Assembly (NCBI GenBank): GCA_018433765.1
Contig: JAHDQO010000021.1
Coordinates: forward strand, 1-64,000
Origin: Tissierellales bacterium
GTDB taxonomy: Bacteria; Bacillota; Clostridia; Tissierellales; Sedimentibacteraceae
Length of the DNA: 64,000 nt
Reading direction: 5' to 3'
The notes below the pieces were generated by a model. The model did not search any database. It had not been told where the DNA came from and saw nothing but the letters and a program-made list of their open reading frames with translations. Shown here one piece after another: positions 7,648-15,588 of the stretch (its first letter is position 1; each line of letters starts with the position of its first letter). A program made the translations under genes and the position numbers.

Positions 7648-8985
7648 TTAATTATAATAACTTATTAATTGTTCTAATGTATTTTCTTCAGCTTTTGCAT
7701 CACAAAAATAAGATTCGCCATGTACTCTACCATTTATACATCTACCACCGAAACAAATTGGCAAAACTCTACAATTTTTACATTCATCAGGCAAATCTAT
7801 TTTTGCACCAACCCATTTTGAAAATTTATTACTATCAATAACTATTTCACCATCTTTTATATATCCTACGTGATTTATATCATCATCTAATACCAAAGTA
7901 CATTTCATAATTGTTCCATCATAATCAACTAGTAAATTATTATGTTTAGATGCATAGCAAATTCTACTGTATGGCAGTGTCATGGCATCAATCAAGTCAT
8001 TATTCAAACCTAAGCTTGATATTTTTTTTGCTATATTTACACTTTGTTCGTCAACATTAACTTTATGTAGTATATCTAATTGATCATCTTTTTTTCCTCC
8101 TAATTTTTTTATGCCTTCATAATACACGCTAAATCTTTCGTCTAGTATTTCACTTAAATATTCATAAAATTCTTCTGCTCTCTGAAAAACTTCATCGTTA
8201 AAATTCGTTCTAACAGTAACTTTAAAATCATGTTTTGTGGTAACCATATATTTAATATTTTCTATGATTTGATTCCAACTTCCTTTTCCATCAGCATTAA
8301 TTCTATATTTATCATGAGTATCTGAAAAACCATCAATTGTAATCTGGTAATATCTACATCCAGCGTTTATTAATCTATCAAATCTATCTGGATAAATTAA
8401 TGTTCCATTTGTTGTTGCAGAAACGAAATAAGGAACATCATATTTCTGACAAATCTCATTAGCTTTTTCTAAAAATACAATTAAATTATCATACTCAACA
8501 AATGGTTCTCCACCAAACAAACCAATAGATACCCTATTATGAACTTTATTCTTCAGTGATGTTTCCAAATACTCTAAAATTGAATCATATATTTTTTTAT
8601 CCATAACTCTATTTTCATGTTCTTCGTAGCAATAAACACACCGCAAATTACATTGTCGAGTAACAATCAACGTCATGTCCAAACCTCTATCATTTACAAC
8701 GTCTCTTTCATAGCAATATCTTACAAATTCATATTCATTTTTATTTTCTGGAACTAAAAACCCATTATCATATAATGTGGATATAATTTCACAATCTGAT
8801 GAATATTGTATTATGTCATTATCCATGATATTTTTTAATTTATCAATTTTTTCTTTATTGTGAATATTAATAATTGAACCAGTCATAGAATTAAAAATTG
8901 TAAAACTTTCATCTTCTCTCGGTACATAAAAATTATAAAAACTTTTTTTTAATGATTTTGGCTTTTCAATACTTTTTTTTCTCAT
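7648..8985 (-). CDS. Radical SAM/SPASM peptide maturase, probable modifier of the Cys-repeat peptides
   Basis: A 445-residue protein. I chose the ATG at 8985, which follows GGGAGG at good spacing, over one 12 bases earlier. CNLRCVYC gives the [4Fe-4S] Cys at about 112, 116 and 119, and FGGEP is the SAM-binding element. The C-terminal SPASM region has IC, MKC, CKNC, PIC, RC and FC cysteines. Residues 1-95 resemble the N-terminal leader-binding region of sactipeptide/ranthipeptide maturases. It is first in the locus behind a consensus promoter and is followed directly by the Cys-repeat precursors. It differs in sequence from the CcpM-like enzyme at 3480-5054, so two different maturases serve this locus. 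Confidence 0.87.
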   Translation of the reverse strand: MRKKSIEKPKSLKKSFYNFYVPREDESFTIFNSMTGSIINIHNKEKIDKLKNIMDNDIIQYSSDCEIISTLYDNGFLVPENKNEYEFVRYCYERDVVNDRGLDMTLIVTRQCNLRCVYCYEEHENRVMDKKIYDSILEYLETSLKNKVHNRVSIGLFGGEPFVEYDNLIVFLEKANEICQKYDVPYFVSATTNGTLIYPDRFDRLINAGCRYYQITIDGFSDTHDKYRINADGKGSWNQIIENIKYMVTTKHDFKVTVRTNFNDEVFQRAEEFYEYLSEILDERFSVYYEGIKKLGGKKDDQLDILHKVNVDEQSVNIAKKISSLGLNNDLIDAMTLPYSRICYASKHNNLLVDYDGTIMKCTLVLDDDINHVGYIKDGEIVIDSNKFSKWVGAKIDLPDECKNCRVLPICFGGRCINGRVHGESYFCDAKAEENTLEQLISYYN

Positions 8986-9059
8986 AATACCTCCCAATAA
9001 TTTTTTGATATAAAAACTAAGTAACTAAATATATATGCCAAAATTTCCTAATTATCAAG

Positions 9060-9088
9060 ATAATATCATTTATTATAAATAATGTCAA
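9060..9088 (-). promoter_or_regulatory. Sigma-A type promoter for the peptide locus
   Basis: On the minus strand, TTGACA (9083-9088), a 17-base spacer and TATTAT (9060-9065), about 75 bases before the maturase start at 8985. It probably starts transcription of the whole leftward locus. Confidence 0.75.
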
Positions 9089-9158
9089 TATTTTATTCCA
9101 TTTTATTCTATTATTTAACAATATTTATTAAGATTTATAGGTTTTTTTTGTCAAATAA

Positions 9159-9198
9159 AAAGTCAATTAGAATTATTCTATTGAATTCCAATTGACTT
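9159..9198 (-). terminator. Terminator after the acetyltransferase gene
   Basis: The AAGTCAATT and AATTGACTT arms flank a weaker inner stem, and TTTTTATTT follows on the minus strand. The rest of the 338-base gap between 8985 and 9323 holds the promoter at 9060-9088 and no gene that I can see. Confidence 0.65.
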
Positions 9199-9322
9199 CT
9201 ACATATTATGGTACGATGAAAATACATAATTTTCAACTTTGAGGCTTTCTCATTTATATTTTAGGCCTAATAAGTTGACTTGTTTTAGTTTTTAATTGAC
9301 AATTATGACTTATCTACAATAT

Positions 9323-10117
9323 CTATCTCAATTTTACTGTTAACACTCTGTGATAAGGATAAAATCCACTCTTCTCTATTGTGTGCTGAGAAGCAATATT
9401 ATCCTTATCTGTAGAACATATAGCTTTTAATCCTTGTTTATTAGCTAAAAGCCTCATATTAGATAATATATAAGTACCAATATTCATTCTTCTATATATT
9501 TCAGAAACAGTCACACCGAGATTTGCATATGATTTACTGCTGAAACTAGGTCTCATCTCACCTGTTCCAATTATTTTATCTTCAATCTTATATAAAATTA
9601 ATCCATGATTACATATTAAATCCTTGCAGTATTTAATTAACCAATCACCTTTGAAACCCATTTCATTATTATAAACCAGCACTCTATCAAGGTCTTCTAC
9701 ATTTGCTAATTGAGAACTAATTGATTCTAATGGTTTCTTGAATTCAATAGCTTCCATTTCAGTATATAAATAGCTATTAATTTCAACGCCATCATTATTA
9801 TCTAAGCACAATGACAAATATCTTGGTTCAGACGTACTTACAAAAGCTTGTTTTATTTCTTTGCTTGTTTTTATAAGCTCAAAAATGTTTGAAGATTCGT
9901 TTAGGCACTCATCTTTTAAAAAGAACTGCAAAAGATTATTATCATTATCTACTACAAAATAACCTAATACATCTTCTTTCTTTTTTATTGTAAAATAATC
10001 ACCTTTTCCGATTATCCCTGATTCCCACATATCATCCATTGGAGCAGTAACATTTTTATAATAGCTATTAATCATTTCATTAATATTCTCTTTATCTACT
10101 TTAATTAAATCATACAT
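9323..10117 (-). CDS. GNAT-family N-acetyltransferase
   Basis: 264 residues. The C-terminal third shows the GNAT acetyl-CoA fold: the core strand GVTVSEIYRRMNIGTYIL followed by QHTIEKSGFYPYHR, which is typical of the Q/RxxGxG/A-type loop region and the last strand. The N-terminal half (1-130) is poorly conserved, as in two-lobe GNAT proteins. Substrate unknown. AAAGGAG precedes the ATG. It follows the AraC gene by 25 bases on the same strand and probably shares its transcript. Confidence 0.8.
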   Translation of the reverse strand: MYDLIKVDKENINEMINSYYKNVTAPMDDMWESGIIGKGDYFTIKKKEDVLGYFVVDNDNNLLQFFLKDECLNESSNIFELIKTSKEIKQAFVSTSEPRYLSLCLDNNDGVEINSYLYTEMEAIEFKKPLESISSQLANVEDLDRVLVYNNEMGFKGDWLIKYCKDLICNHGLILYKIEDKIIGTGEMRPSFSSKSYANLGVTVSEIYRRMNIGTYILSNMRLLANKQGLKAICSTDKDNIASQHTIEKSGFYPYHRVLTVKLR

Positions 10118-10142
10118 AATAATTCTCCTTTACTTATCAAAC

Positions 10143-11123
10143 CTAACTCCATTTTTGTTGTATATTTCTATACTTTTTAGGAGTAACTCCATACATTTTC
10201 TTAAAAAGGCCAGCAAAGTGTCCGGCATTATTATATCCTACTTCTAATGCAATATTTTGGATGCTATAATCAGAATCTCTTAAAAGAAGCAGTGCTTTAT
10301 TCATACGCAATGTTTTTAAATATTCATAGGCTGTCGTACCGTAAACTTTTCGAAAAGCCAATTGAAATCTAGTTGTACTCATATTTCCTATTCTTGAAAG
10401 TTCTTTTATTGAAGGATAACTAGATAGATTCTTGTCCATAAATTCAATTACTTTTTTTAATGAGCGTAAATCTGATTTTGTAAGCTTTACATGTATAGAT
10501 TCCATCTTAGTTGACTGCTCATAATTATATGTTGCTAGTGCCAAAAGTTCCAATATCTTGCCTTCTAAATAAATATGCTGTGATAATCCTTTTGCTTGAC
10601 AGCTTTTAATTTGCTGGAAAATAAAATTAATTTCAGGAAGGTTTGGACTTAAAGATAAAAATTTCATAGCATTTTTTGCACCAGAATAACAATCACCATA
10701 TCTTTGATTTAAAAAAATATCATAATATTCCTGTGAAATAACCACTTTTGTAAAACGTACTGGTTCCTTAGCCTTACAATTTACATATATTTTTTTACTT
10801 TTATTTATATAGCAACAAATTCCCTTCTTTACAGGTTTAATTTTCTGCTTACCTACCTTAAATGAACTTGAATTTGTTTCAAATTGACTAATCTCCACAT
10901 AGCTTTGACTGATTTCTGAAACCTTTTCAAAATCTTCATTTGGAGTATAATCAGCTATCAATACCAAGAACATATCATTAAAAGAAATTACACGGAGACT
11001 GCCATTTCCTTTTTGTGGTATCATCCTATAAAAATAATCGCCTTCCTGCGAATACTCTGGAAGCAGTGTAAATGGTGACTGTTCTATAGAAATTGAATAA
11101 TATTCTTGTAATGTTTGTGTCAT
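10143..11123 (-). CDS. AraC-family regulator, likely of the ABC-ABC-MATE operon
   Basis: 326 residues from the ATG at 11123, which follows GGAGG; a TTG five codons upstream is less likely. The C-terminus (about 225-325) holds two helix-turn-helix units: IKELSRIGNMSTTRFQLAF and IQNIALEVGYNNAGHFAGLF. The N-terminal domain resembles no named ligand fold, as in siderophore-type AraC regulators. A 57-bp block just upstream (11161-11217) reappears before the iron-regulated transporter operon at 15589, so this protein probably controls itself and that operon. Confidence 0.85.
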   Translation of the reverse strand: MTQTLQEYYSISIEQSPFTLLPEYSQEGDYFYRMIPQKGNGSLRVISFNDMFLVLIADYTPNEDFEKVSEISQSYVEISQFETNSSSFKVGKQKIKPVKKGICCYINKSKKIYVNCKAKEPVRFTKVVISQEYYDIFLNQRYGDCYSGAKNAMKFLSLSPNLPEINFIFQQIKSCQAKGLSQHIYLEGKILELLALATYNYEQSTKMESIHVKLTKSDLRSLKKVIEFMDKNLSSYPSIKELSRIGNMSTTRFQLAFRKVYGTTAYEYLKTLRMNKALLLLRDSDYSIQNIALEVGYNNAGHFAGLFKKMYGVTPKKYRNIQQKWS

Positions 11124-11160
11124 TTTTTTTACCTCCAATATGTTACACGTAATTATATCA

Positions 11161-11217
11161 TAATTTTATATCATGTAAAATCATAATTATATCACAATAT
11201 TATAAGTTATATATATT
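11161..11217. repeat. Copy A of a 57-bp putative AraC-binding region
   Basis: It matches 15376-15432 at 48 of 57 positions without gaps. Three TCAT/TCAC-starting half-sites recur at 10-base steps, as expected for AraC-type direct repeats. It lies 38 bases upstream of the AraC start codon and just before the MATE remnant. Confidence 0.6.
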
Positions 11218-11226
11218 TTATTATGT

Positions 11227-11322
11227 ATATATTCACAAGCTTTAGCAGATGTACTTACCACTATTATTACTATTGCTTTTGCAATTAAAATTAATCAGGA
11301 AATAAAACAACTTATTGAATAA
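11227..11322 (+). pseudogene. 3' remnant of a MATE efflux gene
   Basis: An open stretch of 31 codons ending in TAA encodes IYSQALADVLTTIITIAF and onward. It aligns with the last 29 residues of the intact MATE protein at 19070-20419 at 20 of 29 positions, and the last 90 bases match at 66 of 90. It has no start codon or ribosome site and directly follows repeat copy A. The level of divergence indicates the relic of a paralogous operon rather than a recent copy. Confidence 0.7.
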
Positions 11323-11330
11323 TTATTAAG

Positions 11331-11363
11331 TCAAGCTTGACAATTACTAATTGTCAAGCTTGA
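11331..11363 (-). terminator. Perfect 15-bp hairpin holding the permease stop codon
   Basis: TCAAGCTTGACAATT (11331-11345), loop ACT, then the exact reverse complement (11349-11363). The TAG of the permease gene reads through the loop. The U-rich tail is weak, so it could also stabilise the 3' end of the mRNA. Confidence 0.6.
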
Positions 11364-12072
11364 TTGCACTTGCTGGGCATTTAGAAATAATTTGTTCTAA
11401 CTTTTCTTTATCTGCCTCTGTAACTTCTCTCTTAATACATTTAGCCTTTTTATTTTCCACTGCAAAATATTCAGGTATAAGCTTAGAACATAATCCACAG
11501 CCAATGCAATAATTCTGATTAACTTTTAGACTGCCTTCTTCAAACTTATCCTTAACTTCTATAGGTATGTTATTCTTTTTAACAATTTTGTTAACAATAT
11601 AAGCCATCAACATTATTGATGTCACTGTCAATATCCATCGTATTCCCATAAATTCTCCACCAAGAAACTTAACTTCATTTATAAGCATCGGCACCTTAAT
11701 TACTGCCCAAGCACTTAAGATAATAATTATATTATAAATACTCGCACCTTTTTTAAGAAGCATTTTGCACACAGGAAAAGCTGCATAAATTGGTCCTGCT
11801 GAGAAGCTTCCAATAACAAAAGACAATACACTTCCCTTTATTCCTGAATCTTCACCAAAACTATTATATATAACCTTTCTTGGTACCCAAGCTTCAAGTA
11901 GTGAAGTTAATATAAATACAACTGGCATAATTTCAAGCATTTCTATAACATAATACATGCTGTTTTTAACTGCTTCCTGACCCTTATTAGGCATTACTAC
12001 AAATAACACAATATAAATTAATATTACTACTGATAATAGCTTGTTTCCTTTTAAAAACTTTAATATCTTCAC
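11347..12072 (-). CDS. Permease half (COG0701-like) with C-terminal ferredoxin domain
   Basis: 241 residues with a GTG start after AAAGGAA. Residues 1-165 carry about five membrane helices, including GSFSAGPIYAAFPVCKMLLK, typical of the UPF0718/ArsP-related permease family. Residues 184-241 form a single-cluster ferredoxin: CIGCGLC at 189-195 and a closing SKCPASAI Cys near 232. The gene at 12117-12599 encodes the other half, so the two would assemble one transporter. Substrate unknown. The Fe-S domain suggests coupling to redox state. A very similar pair without ferredoxin lies at 43124-44142. Confidence 0.75.
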   Translation of the reverse strand: MKILKFLKGNKLLSVVILIYIVLFVVMPNKGQEAVKNSMYYVIEMLEIMPVVFILTSLLEAWVPRKVIYNSFGEDSGIKGSVLSFVIGSFSAGPIYAAFPVCKMLLKKGASIYNIIIILSAWAVIKVPMLINEVKFLGGEFMGIRWILTVTSIMLMAYIVNKIVKKNNIPIEVKDKFEEGSLKVNQNYCIGCGLCSKLIPEYFAVENKKAKCIKREVTEADKEKLEQIISKCPASAIKLDN

Positions 12073-12116
12073 GTTAATATTCCTTTCGTTTAATTTTTTT
12101 ATAATTTATAATTAAT

Positions 12117-12599
12117 CTAAATTATTACACCCATAACTAATGCTATAATTATTGCAAATACAAAGCTCAATAAATTTCTAGTCACTGTAAATTTAAGACC
12201 AAATTCTTCCTTCTCTAGTGGAAATGTAACTATACCAACCATTGTTAAAGTTGTTAAGAATGCTGCCGAAGGTACTAAACTTGCTCCAGCATCAACCAAT
12301 GATCCTACTAATGGGAAAGCTACAAAAGCTGGTATTAAAGTTATACTTCCTATTAATGCAGATATTGCTGTAGAAATATAAACATTTGATTTACCTAATA
12401 AAACTTTAATAGTATCAGGCGGAACAAAAGTTAATATAAGTCCAATTAAAAGCAGTATAGCAAAAATTTCTCCAATCATTCCCTTCATTAATCCTCGTGC
12501 CATCTTCATAGAATTTAAGGTTTTTAGTTTATCTTTCTTTAAAAATACAACAAAACAAATTGCAGTAATTATCCAAAGTGCTACTGTAAATATATCCAT
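12117..12599 (-). CDS. Permease half (COG0701-like), partner of the ferredoxin-bearing half
   Basis: 160 residues with four to five membrane helices. The conserved core IGSITLIPAFVAFPLVGSLV corresponds to the repeated half of this permease family, and TMVGIVTFPLE follows. GAGGAG precedes the ATG. It lies upstream of and 44 bases from the ferredoxin-bearing half. Transcription appears to start from the region shared with the divergent Crp/Fnr gene, which carries a perfect palindrome. Confidence 0.75.
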   Translation of the reverse strand: MDIFTVALWIITAICFVVFLKKDKLKTLNSMKMARGLMKGMIGEIFAILLLIGLILTFVPPDTIKVLLGKSNVYISTAISALIGSITLIPAFVAFPLVGSLVDAGASLVPSAAFLTTLTMVGIVTFPLEKEEFGLKFTVTRNLLSFVFAIIIALVMGVII

Positions 12600-12660
12600 T
12601 TAATCATCTCCTCTTTTAATTTTGCTGATTATATATTATAATTTTTATAGAATAAAATCT

Positions 12661-12674
12661 GTTACCATGGTAAC
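12661..12674. promoter_or_regulatory. Perfect palindrome GTTACCATGGTAAC, probable Crp/Fnr operator
   Basis: It lies between the divergent permease and Crp/Fnr genes and has the 5-N4-5 geometry of Fnr-type sites. The centre is about 27-28 bases upstream of a minus-strand TATAAT, close to a class II activator position. The paralogous cassette has a palindrome with the same TTAC-N4-GTAA core at 44214-44231. Confidence 0.6.
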
Positions 12675-12700
12675 TAATTAATAATATTTTGGAGTGTTTT

Positions 12701-13381
12701 ATGAAAACTGAAAATTACATACAATTTTTAAAGATTAATCCTCTTTTTAAAGATGTACCTTATATTGAAATAAAATATATCTTTGAAAATAGTACAGATA
12801 TATCTTGTACTTCATATAGAAAAAATAGTGTTATTCATTTTGAAAGTGAAAAATGTTCTACCTTAGATATAGTAATGGAAGGAACAGTTCTTGTACAAAA
12901 AATTGATGAAAAGGGAAATATACTAACAATAACTGAATTTATTGAAGGTGATAATATGGGTGGTAATCTGCTTTTCTCAAACTTACCTTTTTATCCTATG
13001 AGCGTAATTTCAAAAACTTCTGCTGTTATTCTGCATGTAAAAAAAGACACAATTTTAAATCTGTGCCAGAGTAATTTAAATTTTCTTAAGAATTTTTTAT
13101 GTGACATATCCTCTAAAGCTAACCTTTTAACTGGAAAAATAAAAGCCATCTCACAAAAAACTATAAGAGAAAGCATTATTGATTTTTTGAACTATGAATA
13201 CTGCCTTCAAAATTCTTATAAAATTAAACTTTCAATGACTAAGAAAGAACTTGCAGAAAAGCTTGGAATACAAAGAACTTCTTTATCTCGAGAATTAAGT
13301 AAAATGAAAAAAGATGGTTTGATTTGTTTTGATGCTCATTCCATAACTATAGAAAAGAAAAATTTAATCGTTTCAAAATAA
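12701..13381 (+). CDS. Crp/Fnr-family transcription regulator
   Basis: 226 residues from the ATG that follows GGAG (12701). The N-terminal cyclic-nucleotide-binding-like beta barrel covers about 5-120 (FIEGDNMGGNLLFSNLPFYP), and a winged helix-turn-helix covers 150-220 with recognition region KKELAEKLGIQRTSLSRELS. There is no N-terminal Fnr-type Cys cluster, so oxygen sensing by an Fe-S cluster is not indicated. It is divergent from the split permease, with a palindrome in between, and probably controls those genes. It is similar to the regulator at 44326-45015. Confidence 0.85.
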   Translation: MKTENYIQFLKINPLFKDVPYIEIKYIFENSTDISCTSYRKNSVIHFESEKCSTLDIVMEGTVLVQKIDEKGNILTITEFIEGDNMGGNLLFSNLPFYPMSVISKTSAVILHVKKDTILNLCQSNLNFLKNFLCDISSKANLLTGKIKAISQKTIRESIIDFLNYEYCLQNSYKIKLSMTKKELAEKLGIQRTSLSRELSKMKKDGLICFDAHSITIEKKNLIVSK

Positions 13382-13415
13382 TTAAAAACCTTTCAATTAT
13401 ATATTTTATCAAATT

Positions 13416-13453
13416 AGCGGTTAATAATTTGTTATTTATCATTATTAACCGCT
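13416..13453. terminator. Bidirectional terminator between convergent genes
   Basis: AGCGGTTAATAAT (13416-13428) and its exact reverse complement (13441-13453), followed by TTATTTATTT. It separates the Crp/Fnr gene from the convergent SulP gene. Confidence 0.8.
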
Positions 13454-13540
13454 TTATTTATTTCATATACGATATTTTTATAAAATAACTATATTTTTAA
13501 AAGATTCTATCAAATAAGCAGAATAGTCCGAGTATTTTTA

Positions 13541-15202
13541 CTACTGGTATTTATTATTAGTATATTCAAAAGCTTCATCAATAGTATTAAAGAAACATTC
13601 ATCACCACTAATTTCACTAATAGATGCTTTATCCAGAACACTTTTAGGTTGTTTATTTATCCCTGTTATAAGTATTTTAATATTCTTGCTTTTGCAGATA
13701 TCTATTAATTGTTTAAAAGCATGCAATGCTGTTGCATCCATTGCTGGTACATTACGCATTCTCAGTATTATTACTCTTGTCGGAATACCAATTTCATTTA
13801 ATATTTCCATGAATTTATCTGCAGCACCAAAGAAAAAAGGTCCGTTTATTTCATATACTTGTATACTATCTGTTATTTTGAATTTTTTATTTTCCTCTTC
13901 AAAATTAAAATTCTCATCATCATCTTCTGATGCATCCATAATTGTTTCTTTTACATTTGTTACATCTGCCATACGCTTCATAAATAAAAGAGAAGCCAAT
14001 ACTATACCTATTTCTATTGCTTTTACTAAGTCAAATAAAACTGTAATAAAAAATGTAATTAACAAGACAAAAACATCACTTTTTGGTGATTTAAATAATT
14101 CTTTGAATTCACGCCATCCACACATATTATATGCAACAATTATTAACACCGCAGCTAATGAAGAAAGAGGTATTAACTTAGCTAGAGGCATAAAAATGAG
14201 CATTATTAAAAGCAGTGTAATAGAATGAACGATACCTGCAACAGGTGTTCTTCCTCCACTTTTTATATTTGACACAGTTCTTGCAATAGCTCCGGTTGCA
14301 GGAATACCTCCAAATAGTCCTGATGCAATATTTGCAACTCCCTGAGCAACCAGTTCCATATTAGAGCGGTGTTTACCTCCAATCATACCATCTGATACTA
14401 CTGCCGATAACAATGATTCTATAGAACCTAAAATCGCAATTGTTACTGCAGGTCCTAACAGCATACTTATTTTTGATAAATTTAACTCAGGTACATACGG
14501 TCTAGGAAATGCAGAAGATAATTCACCAAATTTTGACCCGATAGTTGGAACATCTAATTTAAATACTAAAACAATAACTGTCGTAATAATTAAAGAAATT
14601 AATGTGCCTGGTATTTTTTTATTGATTTTAGGCCATAAAACTATAATTAATAATGCAATAATACCTATTAAAAAAGCTGATAAATTAATAGTATCAATAG
14701 CATTAATATAAACACTCCATTTTCCTAAAAAATCAGAAGGTACTTCACCTATGTTAAGCCCTAGAAAGTCTTTTATTTGTGAAGAAAAAATCACCAGTGC
14801 AATTCCACTGGTAAATCCTGTTGTAATTGGATAAGGTATATATTTTATAGCACTCCCTAATTTAATAAGTCCCATAATTATCATAATAATACCTGACATT
14901 ATAGTTGCAATGATCAATCCATCAATGCCATATTGAGTAACTATACCATATACAATGACCATAAAAGCTCCTGTAGGTCCTCCGATTTGTACTCTACTTC
15001 CACCAAGTAAAGAGATAAAAAATCCAGCAATTATTGCTGTGTGTAATCCTTTCTCAGGTGAAACACCTGATGCTATAGCCAGAGCTATAGATAATGGTAA
15101 AGCAATTATAGCTACAATTATTCCAGCTGTAACGTCTTTAGCTAATTGCTCTTTTGAATAATTTTTCATGGTACTAAATAACTTTGGTTTTAATTTAGAC
15201 AT
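13541..15202 (-). CDS. SulP-family anion transporter with STAS domain
   Basis: 553 residues. The membrane part covers about 20-405 with the SulP hallmarks GLHTAIIAGFF and GGSRVQIGGPTGAFMVIVYG. The cytoplasmic STAS domain covers about 440-550 and includes RMRNVPAMDATALHAF. It should move sulfate, bicarbonate or another anion; the sequence does not say which. AAAGGAAA precedes the ATG. It is convergent with the Crp/Fnr gene and appears to be transcribed alone. Confidence 0.88.
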   Translation of the reverse strand: MSKLKPKLFSTMKNYSKEQLAKDVTAGIIVAIIALPLSIALAIASGVSPEKGLHTAIIAGFFISLLGGSRVQIGGPTGAFMVIVYGIVTQYGIDGLIIATIMSGIIMIIMGLIKLGSAIKYIPYPITTGFTSGIALVIFSSQIKDFLGLNIGEVPSDFLGKWSVYINAIDTINLSAFLIGIIALLIIVLWPKINKKIPGTLISLIITTVIVLVFKLDVPTIGSKFGELSSAFPRPYVPELNLSKISMLLGPAVTIAILGSIESLLSAVVSDGMIGGKHRSNMELVAQGVANIASGLFGGIPATGAIARTVSNIKSGGRTPVAGIVHSITLLLIMLIFMPLAKLIPLSSLAAVLIIVAYNMCGWREFKELFKSPKSDVFVLLITFFITVLFDLVKAIEIGIVLASLLFMKRMADVTNVKETIMDASEDDDENFNFEEENKKFKITDSIQVYEINGPFFFGAADKFMEILNEIGIPTRVIILRMRNVPAMDATALHAFKQLIDICKSKNIKILITGINKQPKSVLDKASISEISGDECFFNTIDEAFEYTNNKYQ

Positions 15203-15375
15203 ATGTTTTCCTTTCTCTTTAAGCTAATAATATTATGTAAACGTCTCACAGTATTTTAGTACACATTATTCTAGAATGCAACATTTTATATTAGTTTTTC
15301 CAATCTATTTCGTTTTTCTTTTACTAAATAAACCTCAATATCATTTTTTACAATTTGATGCATGTCATTAAATCT

Positions 15376-15432
15376 TAATTTTATGTCATAAGACATCATA
15401 AATATATCATAATATTATAATTTTTATATATT
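15376..15432. repeat. Copy B of the putative AraC-binding region
   Basis: It matches 11161-11217 at 48 of 57 positions. TCATAA appears three times in direct orientation at 10-11-base steps. It lies about 77 bases upstream of the operon's -35 element. The rest of the 386-base gap before 15589 holds the promoter and Fur box and no gene. Confidence 0.6.
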
Positions 15433-15508
15433 AGTATGAGCTTTAAAATATTGAAATGAGTGTATTTTACGAGTCTTAGCAAAATACATTATCTAAAGCA
15501 ATGCCCTA

Positions 15509-15536
15509 TTGTCATTCTACAAAAACGAGCTATAAT
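15509..15536 (+). promoter_or_regulatory. Promoter of the ABC-ABC-MATE operon
   Basis: TTGTCA (15509-15514), a 16-base spacer and TATAAT (15531-15536), upstream of the Fur box at 15557 and the ATG at 15589. Confidence 0.65.
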
Positions 15537-15556
15537 TAGAAAAGTCGATACTTTTT

Positions 15557-15575
15557 GATAATAATAATCATTAGA
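15557..15575. promoter_or_regulatory. Fur box
   Basis: GATAATAATAATCATTAGA matches the 19-bp Fur consensus at 16 of 19 positions. It lies just downstream of the likely transcription start, where a bound repressor would block the operon. Iron control is an inference from the motif. Confidence 0.7.
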
Positions 15576-15588
15576 AAGGAGCTTTAAA

